Below, piece after piece: positions 35,560 to 44,614 of a DNA stretch of 64,000 nt. Made by a program: the position numbers and the translations under genes. Every line of letters begins with the position of its first letter. Position 1 is the first letter of the stretch. This DNA comes from Lineus longissimus (lineage: Eukaryota > Nemertea > Pilidiophora > Heteronemertea > Lineidae): positions 1,984,001 through 2,048,000 of the forward strand of contig NC_088316.1 in the NCBI RefSeq assembly GCF_910592395.1, read 5' to 3'. A model generated the notes under the pieces. That model saw only the letters and a list, made by a program, of their open reading frames with translations. It was not told the origin of the DNA and did not search any database.

Positions 35560-36712
35560 GCAGATGTCTTCCCATGTCTCAACCAAGCATACTGGTTGTG
35601 ACTTTGTCCTCAAAAGACAAATGATGCAGCAATCAATTTGGTGTATTGAACCTGGATAGGAGAGAGTTAAAGTCTTTCAGTGACTCTACACTAAAGCAGA
35701 CATCTCCCAACATGTCACTCCAGCATATCGGTTGTGATTTCGCCCTTAAAAAAGTGATCAATTTGGCGGGTCAATCTTACAGGGGAGGACACAAGTCTTT
35801 TGATGGAGCTGCCATTGGTGGACATATCCCTACTTCACACCCCAGTGTCCCGGTTGCATCAGAGTAGTGCTTCACATCCAGAGACAACTGTTGCCACAAT
35901 ATCAAAGGAACATCCAAACCCTACCCAGACTTTGGTAAGGGTCCCAACCCAAGCTGGTAAAGATGGAGCAAAACATTATACTGTATATTTGAATGACATG
36001 ACTGGGACTGGACTGACTGAGTGACCTGGATCCTAACTCCTTTCCTTAGGACCCTTCATGCCCTAGGTGGCACATGGGGCGTTCCCCAGGGTCCTCCACT
36101 CAAGTCTGTTGGCTGCTCGCTGTCTGGCTGCCTCCCACGTTAGGCCCTTCTCTTGAAGTTCCTTTGCCATGGAACGCCGCCAGGTCTCTATTTGAATGAC
36201 ATAGGAACATATTTGTGTGTCTTGGTCTCTTGTATGTTCCTTTGACATTGTGACAACAGTTGTCTCTGGATGTGAAGCACTACTCTGAAGCAACCGGGAC
36301 ACTAGGGTGTGAAGTAGGGATATGTCCACTAATGGCAGAGAAGAAGGACAATACATAGTTGTACCCAGGTAGCTCCCAATAAGCTTTCAAGTAGCTTCAC
36401 AACCAGAGCATCTGAGACAGTTGTTACCCTTTCTATTCCACAAGTGTCAGATCTTCTGGAGAGAACAAGGACCCGATATGAAGTATCTCCAAGGTCCTGA
36501 GAAGTGTCACAATCAGAGATGGATATTCCCTCGTCTGACCTTCCCACAAGTGTCACAGCTCATAAATAGAACCCGGACAATAGACAGAAGCAGCCAGGTA
36601 CCTCCCAAGTGGTGTATCACAACCAGAGACCCAGAGACAGCTAATGACCCCTCTTACCATTCCACAAGCGTCAGGTCTGATAAAGACAGGAAGGACGATA
36701 TGCAGTAGCTCC
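35560..36712. repeat. Degenerate tandem-repeat field, left of the LTR element
   Basis: Recurrent blocks (ggttgtgactttgtcct, gacatctcccaacat, ccattccacaagcgtcagg, ataaagacaggaaggac) form irregular 100-130 bp units that resume at 44615 on the other side of the LTR element. An inverted duplication of about 100 bp lies inside: 35812-35912 (tggtggacatatccctactt …) versus 36228-36335 on the opposite strand. Confidence 0.7.
36063..36192 (-). mobile_element. C-terminal fragment of a non-LTR retrotransposon ORF
   Basis: The minus strand reads ETWRRSMAKELQEKGLTWEA followed by ARQRAANRLEWRTLGNAPCA. This matches the C-terminal signature of many RTE-type or related LINE ORF2 proteins (TWRR…E…LTWxxAxxxAxxRxxWR…ALC). 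The piece is short and isolated, between the arms of the 35812/36335 inverted repeat. Confidence 0.6.
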
Positions 36713-36917
36713 TGTGACGGCGACATAATATGGGCGGGCGGGCGCCCCATAGATTGGAGCAAGGTTCGCGGAGTGATACACTGCTTCTTGATGCTGGCGC
36801 GAAACTGTCTACAGTACCTGTTAGGTTTGTGTGTAAATAAAGCCCGTTGTCCGATTCGAGACTTCCCCTTATGAATACCCACAGCAGGAGAGCGTGGCGG
36901 AATATGCAAATTTCACA
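36713..36917 (+). repeat. 5' LTR (205 bp)
   Basis: Starts TGTGACGG and ends TTTCACA, so the ends are the inverted TGTGA/TCACA. Contains gtaaataaagcccg, a likely poly(A) signal (aataaa near 36836). I see no difference from the 3' LTR when comparing base by base. Confidence 0.97.
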
Positions 36918-36918
36918 C

Positions 36919-36932
36919 TGGCGCCCAACGTG
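36919..36932 (+). other. Primer-binding site, tRNA-Lys type
   Basis: TGGCGCCCAACGTG starts two bases after the 5' LTR. It is complementary to the 3' end (CACGTTGGGCGCCA) of metazoan tRNA-Lys(CUU). The match ends after 14 bases. Confidence 0.85.
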
Positions 36933-37330
36933 AAGCAAAAAAACTGAATGCTAGTTCAGAAAAAGGGGATTTTATGATCGAATTTTCGGGAGGCGTTTTG
37001 ATACACATGTAAAAACACACTGTAGTGCAAGCACTGCCGGACGCAATTGTGTATTTGTTTCGGCCCAAACTAAATAATGATTGCATGCATATTACCAAGG
37101 CACTGTAATTTATAACTTAGGGGTTACCAAGTTATTTGATTAGCTGCTTGGCTATGTTTTGGTCTTTAAAACACTGTTTTGGTAGGGTTTTTCCACGGAC
37201 AGTGACGTTCACGTGATCTCGCACACTCCACGGTGTATGGGGTGCCATTCAGGTATTTATTAGTAAAGGGCTGCACATCAAATAAAAATGGGTTTTTCGG
37301 ATTGTATTTCTAGTATATTTTTGTGCAACA

Positions 37331-38086
37331 ATGCCAAGGCAGACATACAGACAGCCGGAGGTCGTTGGAGAGTCCGATAGTGAGGAGGAGGATAGACGAG
37401 TGGTGTTGCTTAAGGAGCCGGAGAGTCCAGCAGACGACGAGCGCTTCGTTGAAGCCCGACAGACTAGGGGCATCCTAGTGTTTGGTGATTCCCTTCTGCG
37501 GAAGTGTGAGACAACGTTACAACACCACGAGGCGGTGGTAAAGTTTAGTGTCCACCCAGGGGGTAAGATCAGGGACATATCCAGCAACATACAGCGCTAC
37601 CTCGAGCATCGACCTGGCCCATTTATTATAGTCGTATGTGTGGGATCGAACGACATCTTTCCGCGAAGAGATTACAGACAGCCACCACCCTGTCCTTACC
37701 TTAGCCAAACCCAGATCAACCACCACTCGCAGCGAGTTCTCACCCCATATGAACGACAAAAAGAACATCTTTTGACCTGCATTAAGGCGCATGACTGCTC
37801 AAATGTGCTAATCTGTTGCACTGTTCCGCCAAGGCTAAATTTAAATGCTGCTGATGTCGATGTTTTCCTGAAAATAAATCAGCACATCAGGCGTGATAAT
37901 TTCAATCAAGGCACACCAACAATTGACATCGAGAGCAGGGTGTCGCGGTATCGAGTCATCAGGGGCCAGGAAGTCTTTCAGTGGGCACGCGTCCAACGCT
38001 TGGACCCGGACGGGATCCATCCCACCCAAGAGACCGCCGAACACTGGGCAACGGAGATACTTCGAATCACGGTCCCTCTGTGTTAA
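37331..38086 (+). CDS. SGNH/GDSL-hydrolase-like ORF ahead of gag
   Basis: 251 residues, ATG in context caacaATGc. After an acidic N-terminus (SDSEEEDRR), residues 46-60 read RGILVFGDSLLRKCE, the block I GDS with Ser54 as nucleophile. HPGGKIRDI around Gly78 fits block II. VVCVGSNDI with Asn107 fits block III. LDPDGIHPTQETAEHW carries Asp227 and His230 of block V. Thus all four SGNH positions and the DxxH pair are present, which suggests a folded and perhaps active esterase-like domain. It lies between the primer site and gag, 136 bp before the gag ATG. An SGNH esterase domain is known in ORF1 of CR1-type non-LTR elements (established). A separate SGNH ORF in a Ty3/Gypsy element is unusual to my knowledge. 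Substrate and role are unknown. Confidence 0.85.
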   Translation: MPRQTYRQPEVVGESDSEEEDRRVVLLKEPESPADDERFVEARQTRGILVFGDSLLRKCETTLQHHEAVVKFSVHPGGKIRDISSNIQRYLEHRPGPFIIVVCVGSNDIFPRRDYRQPPPCPYLSQTQINHHSQRVLTPYERQKEHLLTCIKAHDCSNVLICCTVPPRLNLNAADVDVFLKINQHIRRDNFNQGTPTIDIESRVSRYRVIRGQEVFQWARVQRLDPDGIHPTQETAEHWATEILRITVPLC

Positions 38087-38136
38087 GATGTTGTTGTACG
38101 TGATCCTTTAGTTACACAAGGGGTTTCCTGTGTACT

Positions 38137-38172
38137 AAAAGTAAAAAAAAAAAAACAAAAATTAAAAAGAAA
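38137..38172 (+). other. A-rich tract between SGNH ORF and gag
   Basis: About 50 bases after the SGNH stop codon lies aaaagtaaaaaaaaaaaaac followed by aaaaattaaaaagaaa. It could be a fossil poly(A) tail from retroposed capture of the upstream ORF, or an A-rich leader that helps gag translation. Confidence 0.6.
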
Positions 38173-38222
38173 CCTGTCCATTTATATTCATTAGTTGTTG
38201 CATCTATTTCTAAAAAACAGAC

Positions 38223-39203
38223 ATGGCAGCGGCACGCCCGAAACTCAATGTTTTTTCAGGGGAGTCCTCCGAGGATTTTGTGATGTGGTTTAAGAGGTAT
38301 GAACTCTTTCACCCCCCTGTACCTAACGATGCGGCCGTTGCGGTTCAGAGGCGTCATCAAACGTTGCCTCTATTTCTAACCGGTCGAGCCTTCATGACGT
38401 ATGATACCCTGCCCGCTGCGACCAAGGCTGACTATAACCTGACAAAGCAAGCCCTGAGGGACAGACTCGACCCTCAGGAACATGCCCTCCTGCGCCGCCA
38501 GGAGTTTATGACCCTGGTTCGTAAGTCTGATGAGGCAATCTCAGCATTCGAACTAAGGGTAATACGTAAGGCGGCCACAGCTTTTGCGGATTTTCCCCAA
38601 GCCCAGAGGGATCTCCTGTGTAAGGAGCAATTTATGAGAGGGGTCGGCGAGGCAGAACTCCAACTGCACCTCCTTACACACAACCCGGCCACACTCAGAG
38701 GCGCTGTCCAGCTGGCGGAGCAGTACCTCCAGGTCCGTAAGGTCGGCCTTCCCCAACCGGCGCCTGAGGCCGCCGTCTGCCGAGTACGAGACCAAGAGGA
38801 TGAAGGGGTTCCCTCTCCTCAAGGACAAATTGGCGAGATGGATGCCCTACGCCAGGATGTAAAGAAGTTAACGGAACAGGTTCAGAGTATGATGCTGCAG
38901 CAGCAAGGACGTGGACGTGGCCGTGCACGAGGCAGCCGAGGTAGTCGTCGGGGCAGAGGTGGTCGAGGACAGGATCGGCAGACACAGGGACGGCAGCCGA
39001 ACCACCATGACTACGGTTCACATGATCGTAGATACCATGATGAGGGCAACTCGAGAAATACAGGAGCTCAGGCAAGGGGTTCCCTGCCTGATGCTCAACT
39101 CAATGGGCAGTATAATGACCGCTTCAACGGACACTGCTATAACTGTGGCCAGTACGGCCATAGGAGTGCTGACTGCTGGCAACCCCGGCAGTCGGAAAAC
39201 TAA
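38223..39203 (+). CDS. gag: Gag polyprotein of the Ty3/Gypsy element
   Basis: 326 residues, ATG with a strong context (acATGg). The N-terminal two thirds is a retrotransposon Gag-type helical region: KLNVFSGESSEDFVMWFKRY near residues 7-26, then FLTGRAFMTYDTLP, then LRRQEFMTLVRKSDEAISAF. A Gly/Arg-rich RNA-binding stretch follows (GRGRGRARGSRGSRRGRGG, about residues 229-247). Near the C-terminus is one CCHC zinc knuckle, CYNCGQYGHRSADC. Gag packages the element RNA into cytoplasmic particles. It stops at 39201-39203, and pol continues in the -1 frame. A cag splice-acceptor-like site stands two bases before the ATG. Confidence 0.95.
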   Translation: MAAARPKLNVFSGESSEDFVMWFKRYELFHPPVPNDAAVAVQRRHQTLPLFLTGRAFMTYDTLPAATKADYNLTKQALRDRLDPQEHALLRRQEFMTLVRKSDEAISAFELRVIRKAATAFADFPQAQRDLLCKEQFMRGVGEAELQLHLLTHNPATLRGAVQLAEQYLQVRKVGLPQPAPEAAVCRVRDQEDEGVPSPQGQIGEMDALRQDVKKLTEQVQSMMLQQQGRGRGRARGSRGSRRGRGGRGQDRQTQGRQPNHHDYGSHDRRYHDEGNSRNTGAQARGSLPDAQLNGQYNDRFNGHCYNCGQYGHRSADCWQPRQSEN

Positions 39204-42200
39204 TCTGTGCTGCTGATGAGGGTCGGTCGGCAGCCCGGCATACCAAAAAGACTCAACAAATTATCCCCAGGGTTTTAGTGAGTGTTGGAGATCGGCAAGT
39301 CCCTGTGTTGTTCGACACAGGTGCTGACATCTCACTTATGCGTGACGACGTATGGAGCTTGTATCCCCCAGATGAGAGAGGGCCGTTGGTCCCACGGTCA
39401 ACAGCGATCTGTTCCGTGTCTGGAGACATGTTACCCGTTCAAGGACTGTCTAAAGTCCCAGTCACCCTAGGAGCCCTACGGTTACAACACTCTTTTCGAG
39501 TGGTGAGAGGCATCGATAGCCCTATCATTTTGGGATGGGACTTCATGCTTGAGTATGCCGTGACTGTGAACCCTCAGAAAAAGGAGGTCACCATCCAGGG
39601 TGTCCCTTTCCCACTGCTTGAAGCGGCAAGATTGCCAAATGTCATCACGGCTAGAGCCCTAAAGTCAACAACGATCCCGGGAAGGACTGAGGTGATCATC
39701 CCAGCCTATTTGCCGTATGGCCCCGGATTTCCAAATTTGAGCTATGAGGGTATTCTAGAACCGAACAACCCGCCAGGATTGGTCGTCTCGCGGATAGCAG
39801 CGACAGTGGAGAACTCCCTGATACCTGTTCGAATTATGAATCCGGAGTTCGAGCCTTTAGAAATCGCCAAAGGGATTTGCCTTGGAGATTTCCATTGCCT
39901 GGCTGGAGACCAAGCCAATATGGTGCGACGAACATATGAGCTGATGGAGGAATTCCAGCTCGAAGAGCGAGAAGAAAGAGCTGAGGCAGTCGACAGTGAA
40001 GGGGTTCCCTCCGTCGATCTGTCTGGATGCAAGCTCAAGAAGGGGCAAATGCCACGTTTGAAAACCCTGCTGAAGAAATATAACAACGTATTCAGCAAGA
40101 CTCCAAATGACAGAGGCCTCACGGACCTGGTGGAGCACCGTATCGATACGGGAGATGCACGGCCAATCAAACAGGCAGCTCGTCGACAACCCTTCAACGT
40201 GAGAGACGAGATGGAGGAGCAAGTTGGCGACATGCTTAAGGATGGGGTCGTGGAGCCCTGCTCCGGCCCATGGTCGTCCCCAGTGGTCCTGGTGAGGAAG
40301 AAGACGGGAGCATTCCGGTTCTGTGTTGATTACAGAAAGTTAAATGCCGTTACCAGAAAAGATGCGCATCCGCTCCCTAGGATTGATGATTCGTTGGCGT
40401 CAATGTCTGGGGCGGCTTATTTCAGCAACCTAGATCTGACCAGCGGCTACTGGCAGGTTCCTGTAAACAAGGATCATAGGGACAAGACAGCGTTTTCAGT
40501 GGGTAACAATCTGTACCGATTTACTCGGTTACCATTTGGTCTCTGTAACGCCCCGCCACTTTTCCAACGGATGATGGAACTGGCATTTGCTGGGATGAGC
40601 TGGAGAGTGATGCTGACTTACCTCGATGATCTGGCGATTTTCACCAAGACCTTCGATGAACATCTTGAAGTGCTTGAGGAGGTTTTCAAGAGACTGCAAA
40701 AGGCAGGGTTGAAGCTTCAGCCAAGTAAATGTCACTTGTGTAGGGATCAGATCATCTTTCTTGGACACCACGTGAGTCAGAAAGGCATCAAACCGGACCC
40801 GAATAATATTCAGAAGGTCAAAGACTGGCCTGTGCCGGAAACGGTCAAGCAGGTCCAAAGTTTCGTAGGTCTGGCCTCATACTACCGTAGATTTGTAGAG
40901 GGATTTGCAAAGATTGCTAAACCCCTGATCCAGCTAACGGAGAAAAACACACCCTTCGTGTGGGAGGCAGCCTGCCGGGAGAGTTTTGAGACGCTGAAAC
41001 AGAGATTGATATCACCGCCAATACTAGGGTTTCCCAGATGGGGTGTACCATTCATTCTCCACACAGACGCATCCGATTTTGCAGTGGGATGTGTTCTGAG
41101 CCAGATCCAAGATGGCGAGGAGCGCGCTATCTCCTACCATAGCAAAGCCCTCGGTGCCACAGAAAGAAACTGGTGCACGTATGACAAGGAGTTGTGGGCA
41201 ATTGTCTGGGGTCTCCGGCAAACCCACATCTACTTGTACGGCTCGCAGTTCACCATAGAGACAGATCACAAGCCGTTACTGCAGCGAACCAAACTGCGCT
41301 GGGATGCGGACGTCACCCAAAAGAGGACCAGGTGGATGAACGAGCTCAGTACGTGGGGAGACGTAGAGATTAAATACCGTCCAGGGTTGAAAAATGGGAA
41401 TGCCGATGGCATGAGTCGACGCCATCCTGTGCAGACCAATGAGAAACTGGGGGATGTTATAAAGGCATTATTTGCCTCCCCTCCAAAGGATGATTCACTG
41501 GGGGATTTATTCCCAAAGGAGCCCAGATCTCCGGTGACTGACATTGACAAGGTAGCAAAGGTGACAAAGTCAGGGGTTCCCGCTTGTCCACCTCTTACCA
41601 CAGGCGAGGGTGTTAGAGTAACTTCGCTTACACAATCTGCGGATCCGACCCGACCCGTTGAATCAATCCAGACTCAGCAGGAGTTAGACCCCACCATATC
41701 TCAAGTGTACCGATGGGTCTCAACCACTGATAAGCCCGATTGGGATGCCGTCAAGGACGAAGGACGAGACCTACGGACCTATTGGCGAACATTTGAGGAT
41801 TTGGTAATTAAGGACGCCGTTTTGTTAAAAAAGTGGACCCCTCCCAAGAAGAAACGAGTAATTCTCCAGCAAATCGTGCCACCTGGACTGAGAGCTCAGA
41901 TACTCGAAGAAGTCCACGCAGGTGTAACCTCAGCACACTTCGGGAGGCGCAAGACACTGGCTAAAATGAAGGATCGGTTCTTTTGGCCAGGGCTAGTAAC
42001 TGATGTGGAGGAGTTCTGTCGCACATGCCCTCAGTGCGTTGCTCGGGCTAAACCCAATCCCAAGTTGAAAGCACCTTTACAGAGCATCTCGGCGACCACT
42101 CCTATGCAGTTAGTTGCGACGGATATCACCGAACTACCAGTCACACCCAGGGGTTCCCGGTACTGTCTGGTAATAGGTGATCATTTCACGAAATATGTGA

Positions 42201-43696
42201 ACTTGTACGCGATGAAGGACCAAACGGCTAAAACTGTTGCCGACATTATCTTTCGTCAGTATGTGTGCCAGCATGGGATGCCAGAATCCATCCATTCTGA
42301 TCAAGGGCGACAGTACGAGGCGGACGTTGTTCAGGAGTTGTGCACCATGCTCGGAATTGAGAAGACCAGGACGACTCCATACCATCCGGAAGGGAACGGT
42401 ATGATTGAGAGGTTTAACGAGACTCTGAAGAACCAGATAGCCAAAGTAACAACGGAGCATGGCAAAGATTGGGATCTCCACTTGGGTCCCGTTCAGTTAG
42501 CGTACAACTCCAGTGTACATGAAACCACAGGGCTGACCCCGTTCTTTTTGAACCATGGAAGAGAACCACGCCTTCCAGCGGACGTGGTATACGGCTGTCC
42601 CTCACATGACTACTGGAAGTCCGCTGGGGCGTATTCGAGGAGTGTCCTCCAGGAGCTCCAAGAAGCGTTCAATGAGGCTAGACAAACGGCGGTTGTCAGC
42701 CAGGACCGTCAGAAAAAGGTCTACGACAAATGGGCACGGCACCACCCATACCAGGTGGGTGATAAGGTGTGGCTCCACACCCCAGTCTCCAAGGATCGAC
42801 ACAAGAAGTTGGCCTTGCCCTGGATTGGGCCATACATAGTAGTAAAGCGGATGCAGGCGTCGAACGGGTTACCTGGAGTAACATACCGGATCCAGAGTGA
42901 GGATCCGACGAAAAGACTGCGCATCGTCGTGCATCACAATCGCTTGAAACCGTGCGTACCACCAAGGATTCCAAGACCGTTGGTGAACAAGGACCTCGCC
43001 GATCCACCGGAGGAACCTTTGCCCAAGACCGTTGCACCCCTGCCTCGCCGACACTATCTACCTTTGGGGCCTCTGGTCCCGAGAGGGGGAGGTGGCATTG
43101 TGATACCTGCTGCGCCTGTACCGCACCCACCAGCACTCCCACAGGCCCAGGTAGACCACGGTCATGTAGGAGCGGAACCTGTGGACGTCGAGGGTTTACC
43201 CGACGCTGCCCAGGCTCCCGACGAGCAAGAACTTGCTGGTGCCCAAGAACCTGACGCTGACATGGGGTTACCTGCAGCTCAGCCTCTTGAGGCACCCATA
43301 GAAGAAACTGAAACAAACGAAATGGAACTAGGAGTTCCCGATAATGCTCTGCTTCCCCGGGAGATACCAGCTGATGCTGCCGGAGAAGATGACATTGTCG
43401 AGGACGAACTGAGCGATGATGAGATATTAGCATTGCTTGACGCTGACCAACAAGAGGAGGACAATGATCCTGAACCGGCAGCGGAGTTTTTTGATGCCCA
43501 TGATCGACTCCCTCGTGATTTGGAGGATGATGCCGATTTGCAGCGTGACCAGCCGGAGGCTGATCTAATTCTGCCTGGTGAAAGGGAGGATGCAGCGCCG
43601 GAACCGACAGTCACTAGAGGCGGACGTTCAACGAAGACGCCGACTTACCTCCAGGATTACGTGAGGAATGTGAATTTACGTTGGACTTATTCATAG
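39173..43696 (+). CDS. pol: Pol polyprotein of the Ty3/Gypsy element
   Basis: Open without a stop from 39173 and overlapping the gag end by about 30 bases in the -1 frame. The first in-frame GTG is at 39278, but expression by gag-pol frameshift is more likely. Numbered from 39278, domains in order are: aspartic protease (LFDTGAD, Asp13), reverse transcriptase (FCVDYRKLNAVT; catalytic YLDDLAIF near 448), RNase H (HTDASDFAVGCVLS), integrase zinc finger (HHCC: HAGVTSAHF … CRTCPQC), integrase core DD35E (ATDIT near 949, SDQGRQ near 1008, MIERF), and a GPY/F module (WIGPYIVVKRM). The final approximately 230 residues are Pro/acid-rich, ending in a TKTPTYLQDYVRNV motif common at Gypsy Pol ends. All catalytic residues I checked are present. 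Confidence 0.97.
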   Translation: MLATPAVGKLICAADEGRSAARHTKKTQQIIPRVLVSVGDRQVPVLFDTGADISLMRDDVWSLYPPDERGPLVPRSTAICSVSGDMLPVQGLSKVPVTLGALRLQHSFRVVRGIDSPIILGWDFMLEYAVTVNPQKKEVTIQGVPFPLLEAARLPNVITARALKSTTIPGRTEVIIPAYLPYGPGFPNLSYEGILEPNNPPGLVVSRIAATVENSLIPVRIMNPEFEPLEIAKGICLGDFHCLAGDQANMVRRTYELMEEFQLEEREERAEAVDSEGVPSVDLSGCKLKKGQMPRLKTLLKKYNNVFSKTPNDRGLTDLVEHRIDTGDARPIKQAARRQPFNVRDEMEEQVGDMLKDGVVEPCSGPWSSPVVLVRKKTGAFRFCVDYRKLNAVTRKDAHPLPRIDDSLASMSGAAYFSNLDLTSGYWQVPVNKDHRDKTAFSVGNNLYRFTRLPFGLCNAPPLFQRMMELAFAGMSWRVMLTYLDDLAIFTKTFDEHLEVLEEVFKRLQKAGLKLQPSKCHLCRDQIIFLGHHVSQKGIKPDPNNIQKVKDWPVPETVKQVQSFVGLASYYRRFVEGFAKIAKPLIQLTEKNTPFVWEAACRESFETLKQRLISPPILGFPRWGVPFILHTDASDFAVGCVLSQIQDGEERAISYHSKALGATERNWCTYDKELWAIVWGLRQTHIYLYGSQFTIETDHKPLLQRTKLRWDADVTQKRTRWMNELSTWGDVEIKYRPGLKNGNADGMSRRHPVQTNEKLGDVIKALFASPPKDDSLGDLFPKEPRSPVTDIDKVAKVTKSGVPACPPLTTGEGVRVTSLTQSADPTRPVESIQTQQELDPTISQVYRWVSTTDKPDWDAVKDEGRDLRTYWRTFEDLVIKDAVLLKKWTPPKKKRVILQQIVPPGLRAQILEEVHAGVTSAHFGRRKTLAKMKDRFFWPGLVTDVEEFCRTCPQCVARAKPNPKLKAPLQSISATTPMQLVATDITELPVTPRGSRYCLVIGDHFTKYVNLYAMKDQTAKTVADIIFRQYVCQHGMPESIHSDQGRQYEADVVQELCTMLGIEKTRTTPYHPEGNGMIERFNETLKNQIAKVTTEHGKDWDLHLGPVQLAYNSSVHETTGLTPFFLNHGREPRLPADVVYGCPSHDYWKSAGAYSRSVLQELQEAFNEARQTAVVSQDRQKKVYDKWARHHPYQVGDKVWLHTPVSKDRHKKLALPWIGPYIVVKRMQASNGLPGVTYRIQSEDPTKRLRIVVHHNRLKPCVPPRIPRPLVNKDLADPPEEPLPKTVAPLPRRHYLPLGPLVPRGGGGIVIPAAPVPHPPALPQAQVDHGHVGAEPVDVEGLPDAAQAPDEQELAGAQEPDADMGLPAAQPLEAPIEETETNEMELGVPDNALLPREIPADAAGEDDIVEDELSDDEILALLDADQQEEDNDPEPAAEFFDAHDRLPRDLEDDADLQRDQPEADLILPGEREDAAPEPTVTRGGRSTKTPTYLQDYVRNVNLRWTYS

Positions 43697-44395
43697 GAAG
43701 TGCCAGCTGGATGTATACGAACATCTTTTACTTTTTAGTGATTCTGCCTGGAATTAAGTGATTTCTACTTAGCGTTTTAAGAGACTACTTTTGCGCCGCA
43801 TGTTATGACCTATACTTTGGACGTACTAGTATACGGTCTAATGTCTCTCGTGTTCAGAAAATGACCCATAATGTTACCCATAATGTATCCGAATTCAATG
43901 GAAGCGAATTACCCTTCAGAGACTTATAGGACTGATGTGTTTTGCATATCCAAACGTATTTGACTCCAGTAAAATGTGTGGCTATGACTCCCCAGAGACG
44001 AATGGACTGAATGGTCGAGCACACGAATTTCCGTAGTTTAGTTACATAGTTAAAGTTTTTTGATTTTATAAAATTCTGGATTAACAGGCGCTACGGGCTT
44101 ACTTAGCTCGAGCTAGTACTTCGTTATCTCAGGTAACATAGGTTAAATTGTCCACTCCTCCACCTGCTCTGAATTTTGGGAGCTGCCTGCGCCTATTTTT
44201 TAGTGTTAGCTATGGTACGGTACCTTAGGTTTCACTGGTATAACCCACCGCCTAGTCTCATAAGCAGGAGGCTTGACTTAGCGGATGATTGGCTCTCCGT
44301 GCTTGGCCAGCACGTGGATTTGAGCCTAAGCCCTCCTGCAGATCTGCGGAGAGTAATATGTATTGTAATATTGTCGATGTGGGGCACATCTCCTC
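43697..44395 (+). other. 3' untranslated interior of the LTR element
   Basis: About 0.7 kb after the pol stop with no env or other ORF of note. The longest open frame runs into the LTR and lacks any motif. Confidence 0.7.
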
Positions 44396-44405
44396 AAAGG
44401 AGGGA
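44396..44405 (+). other. Polypurine tract
   Basis: aaaggaggga ends four bases (cgta) before the 3' LTR. It is the likely plus-strand primer. Confidence 0.75.
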
Positions 44406-44409
44406 CGTA

Positions 44410-44614
44410 TGTGACGGCGACATAATATGGGCGGGCGGGCGCCCCATAGATTGGAGCAAGGTTCGCGGAGTGATACACTGCTTCTTGATGCTGGCGCGAA
44501 ACTGTCTACAGTACCTGTTAGGTTTGTGTGTAAATAAAGCCCGTTGTCCGATTCGAGACTTCCCCTTATGAATACCCACAGCAGGAGAGCGTGGCGGAAT
44601 ATGCAAATTTCACA
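44410..44614 (+). repeat. 3' LTR (205 bp)
   Basis: TGTGACGG … TTTCACA, the same length as and apparently identical in sequence to the 5' LTR. Followed by ctcc, matching the four bases before the 5' LTR. Confidence 0.97.

Larger units (their letters stand above)
36713..44614 (+). mobile_element. Complete Ty3/Gypsy LTR retrotransposon with extra SGNH-hydrolase ORF
   Basis: A 7902-bp element: 5' LTR, tRNA-Lys-type primer site, SGNH-like ORF, gag, pol (protease, reverse transcriptase, RNase H, integrase with GPY tail), polypurine tract, 3' LTR. Integrase follows RNase H, as in Metaviridae/Ty3-Gypsy. Flanks share ctcc on both sides (36709-36712 and 44615-44618), a 4-bp target duplication within a tandem repeat. 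The two 205-bp LTRs read as identical and all three ORFs are open, so the insertion is recent and may be competent. There is no env-like ORF after pol. Host gene context: the intergenic space between PPEF and RPS3. Confidence 0.97.

Noticed and set aside
42696-43433. 245-residue minus-strand frame within pol
   Set aside because: Antisense shadow of the GC-rich 3' part of pol; no independent motif.
44176-44571. Env-like or accessory ORF before and into the 3' LTR
   Set aside because: No signal peptide, membrane segment pattern or glycoprotein motif; it simply runs into the LTR.
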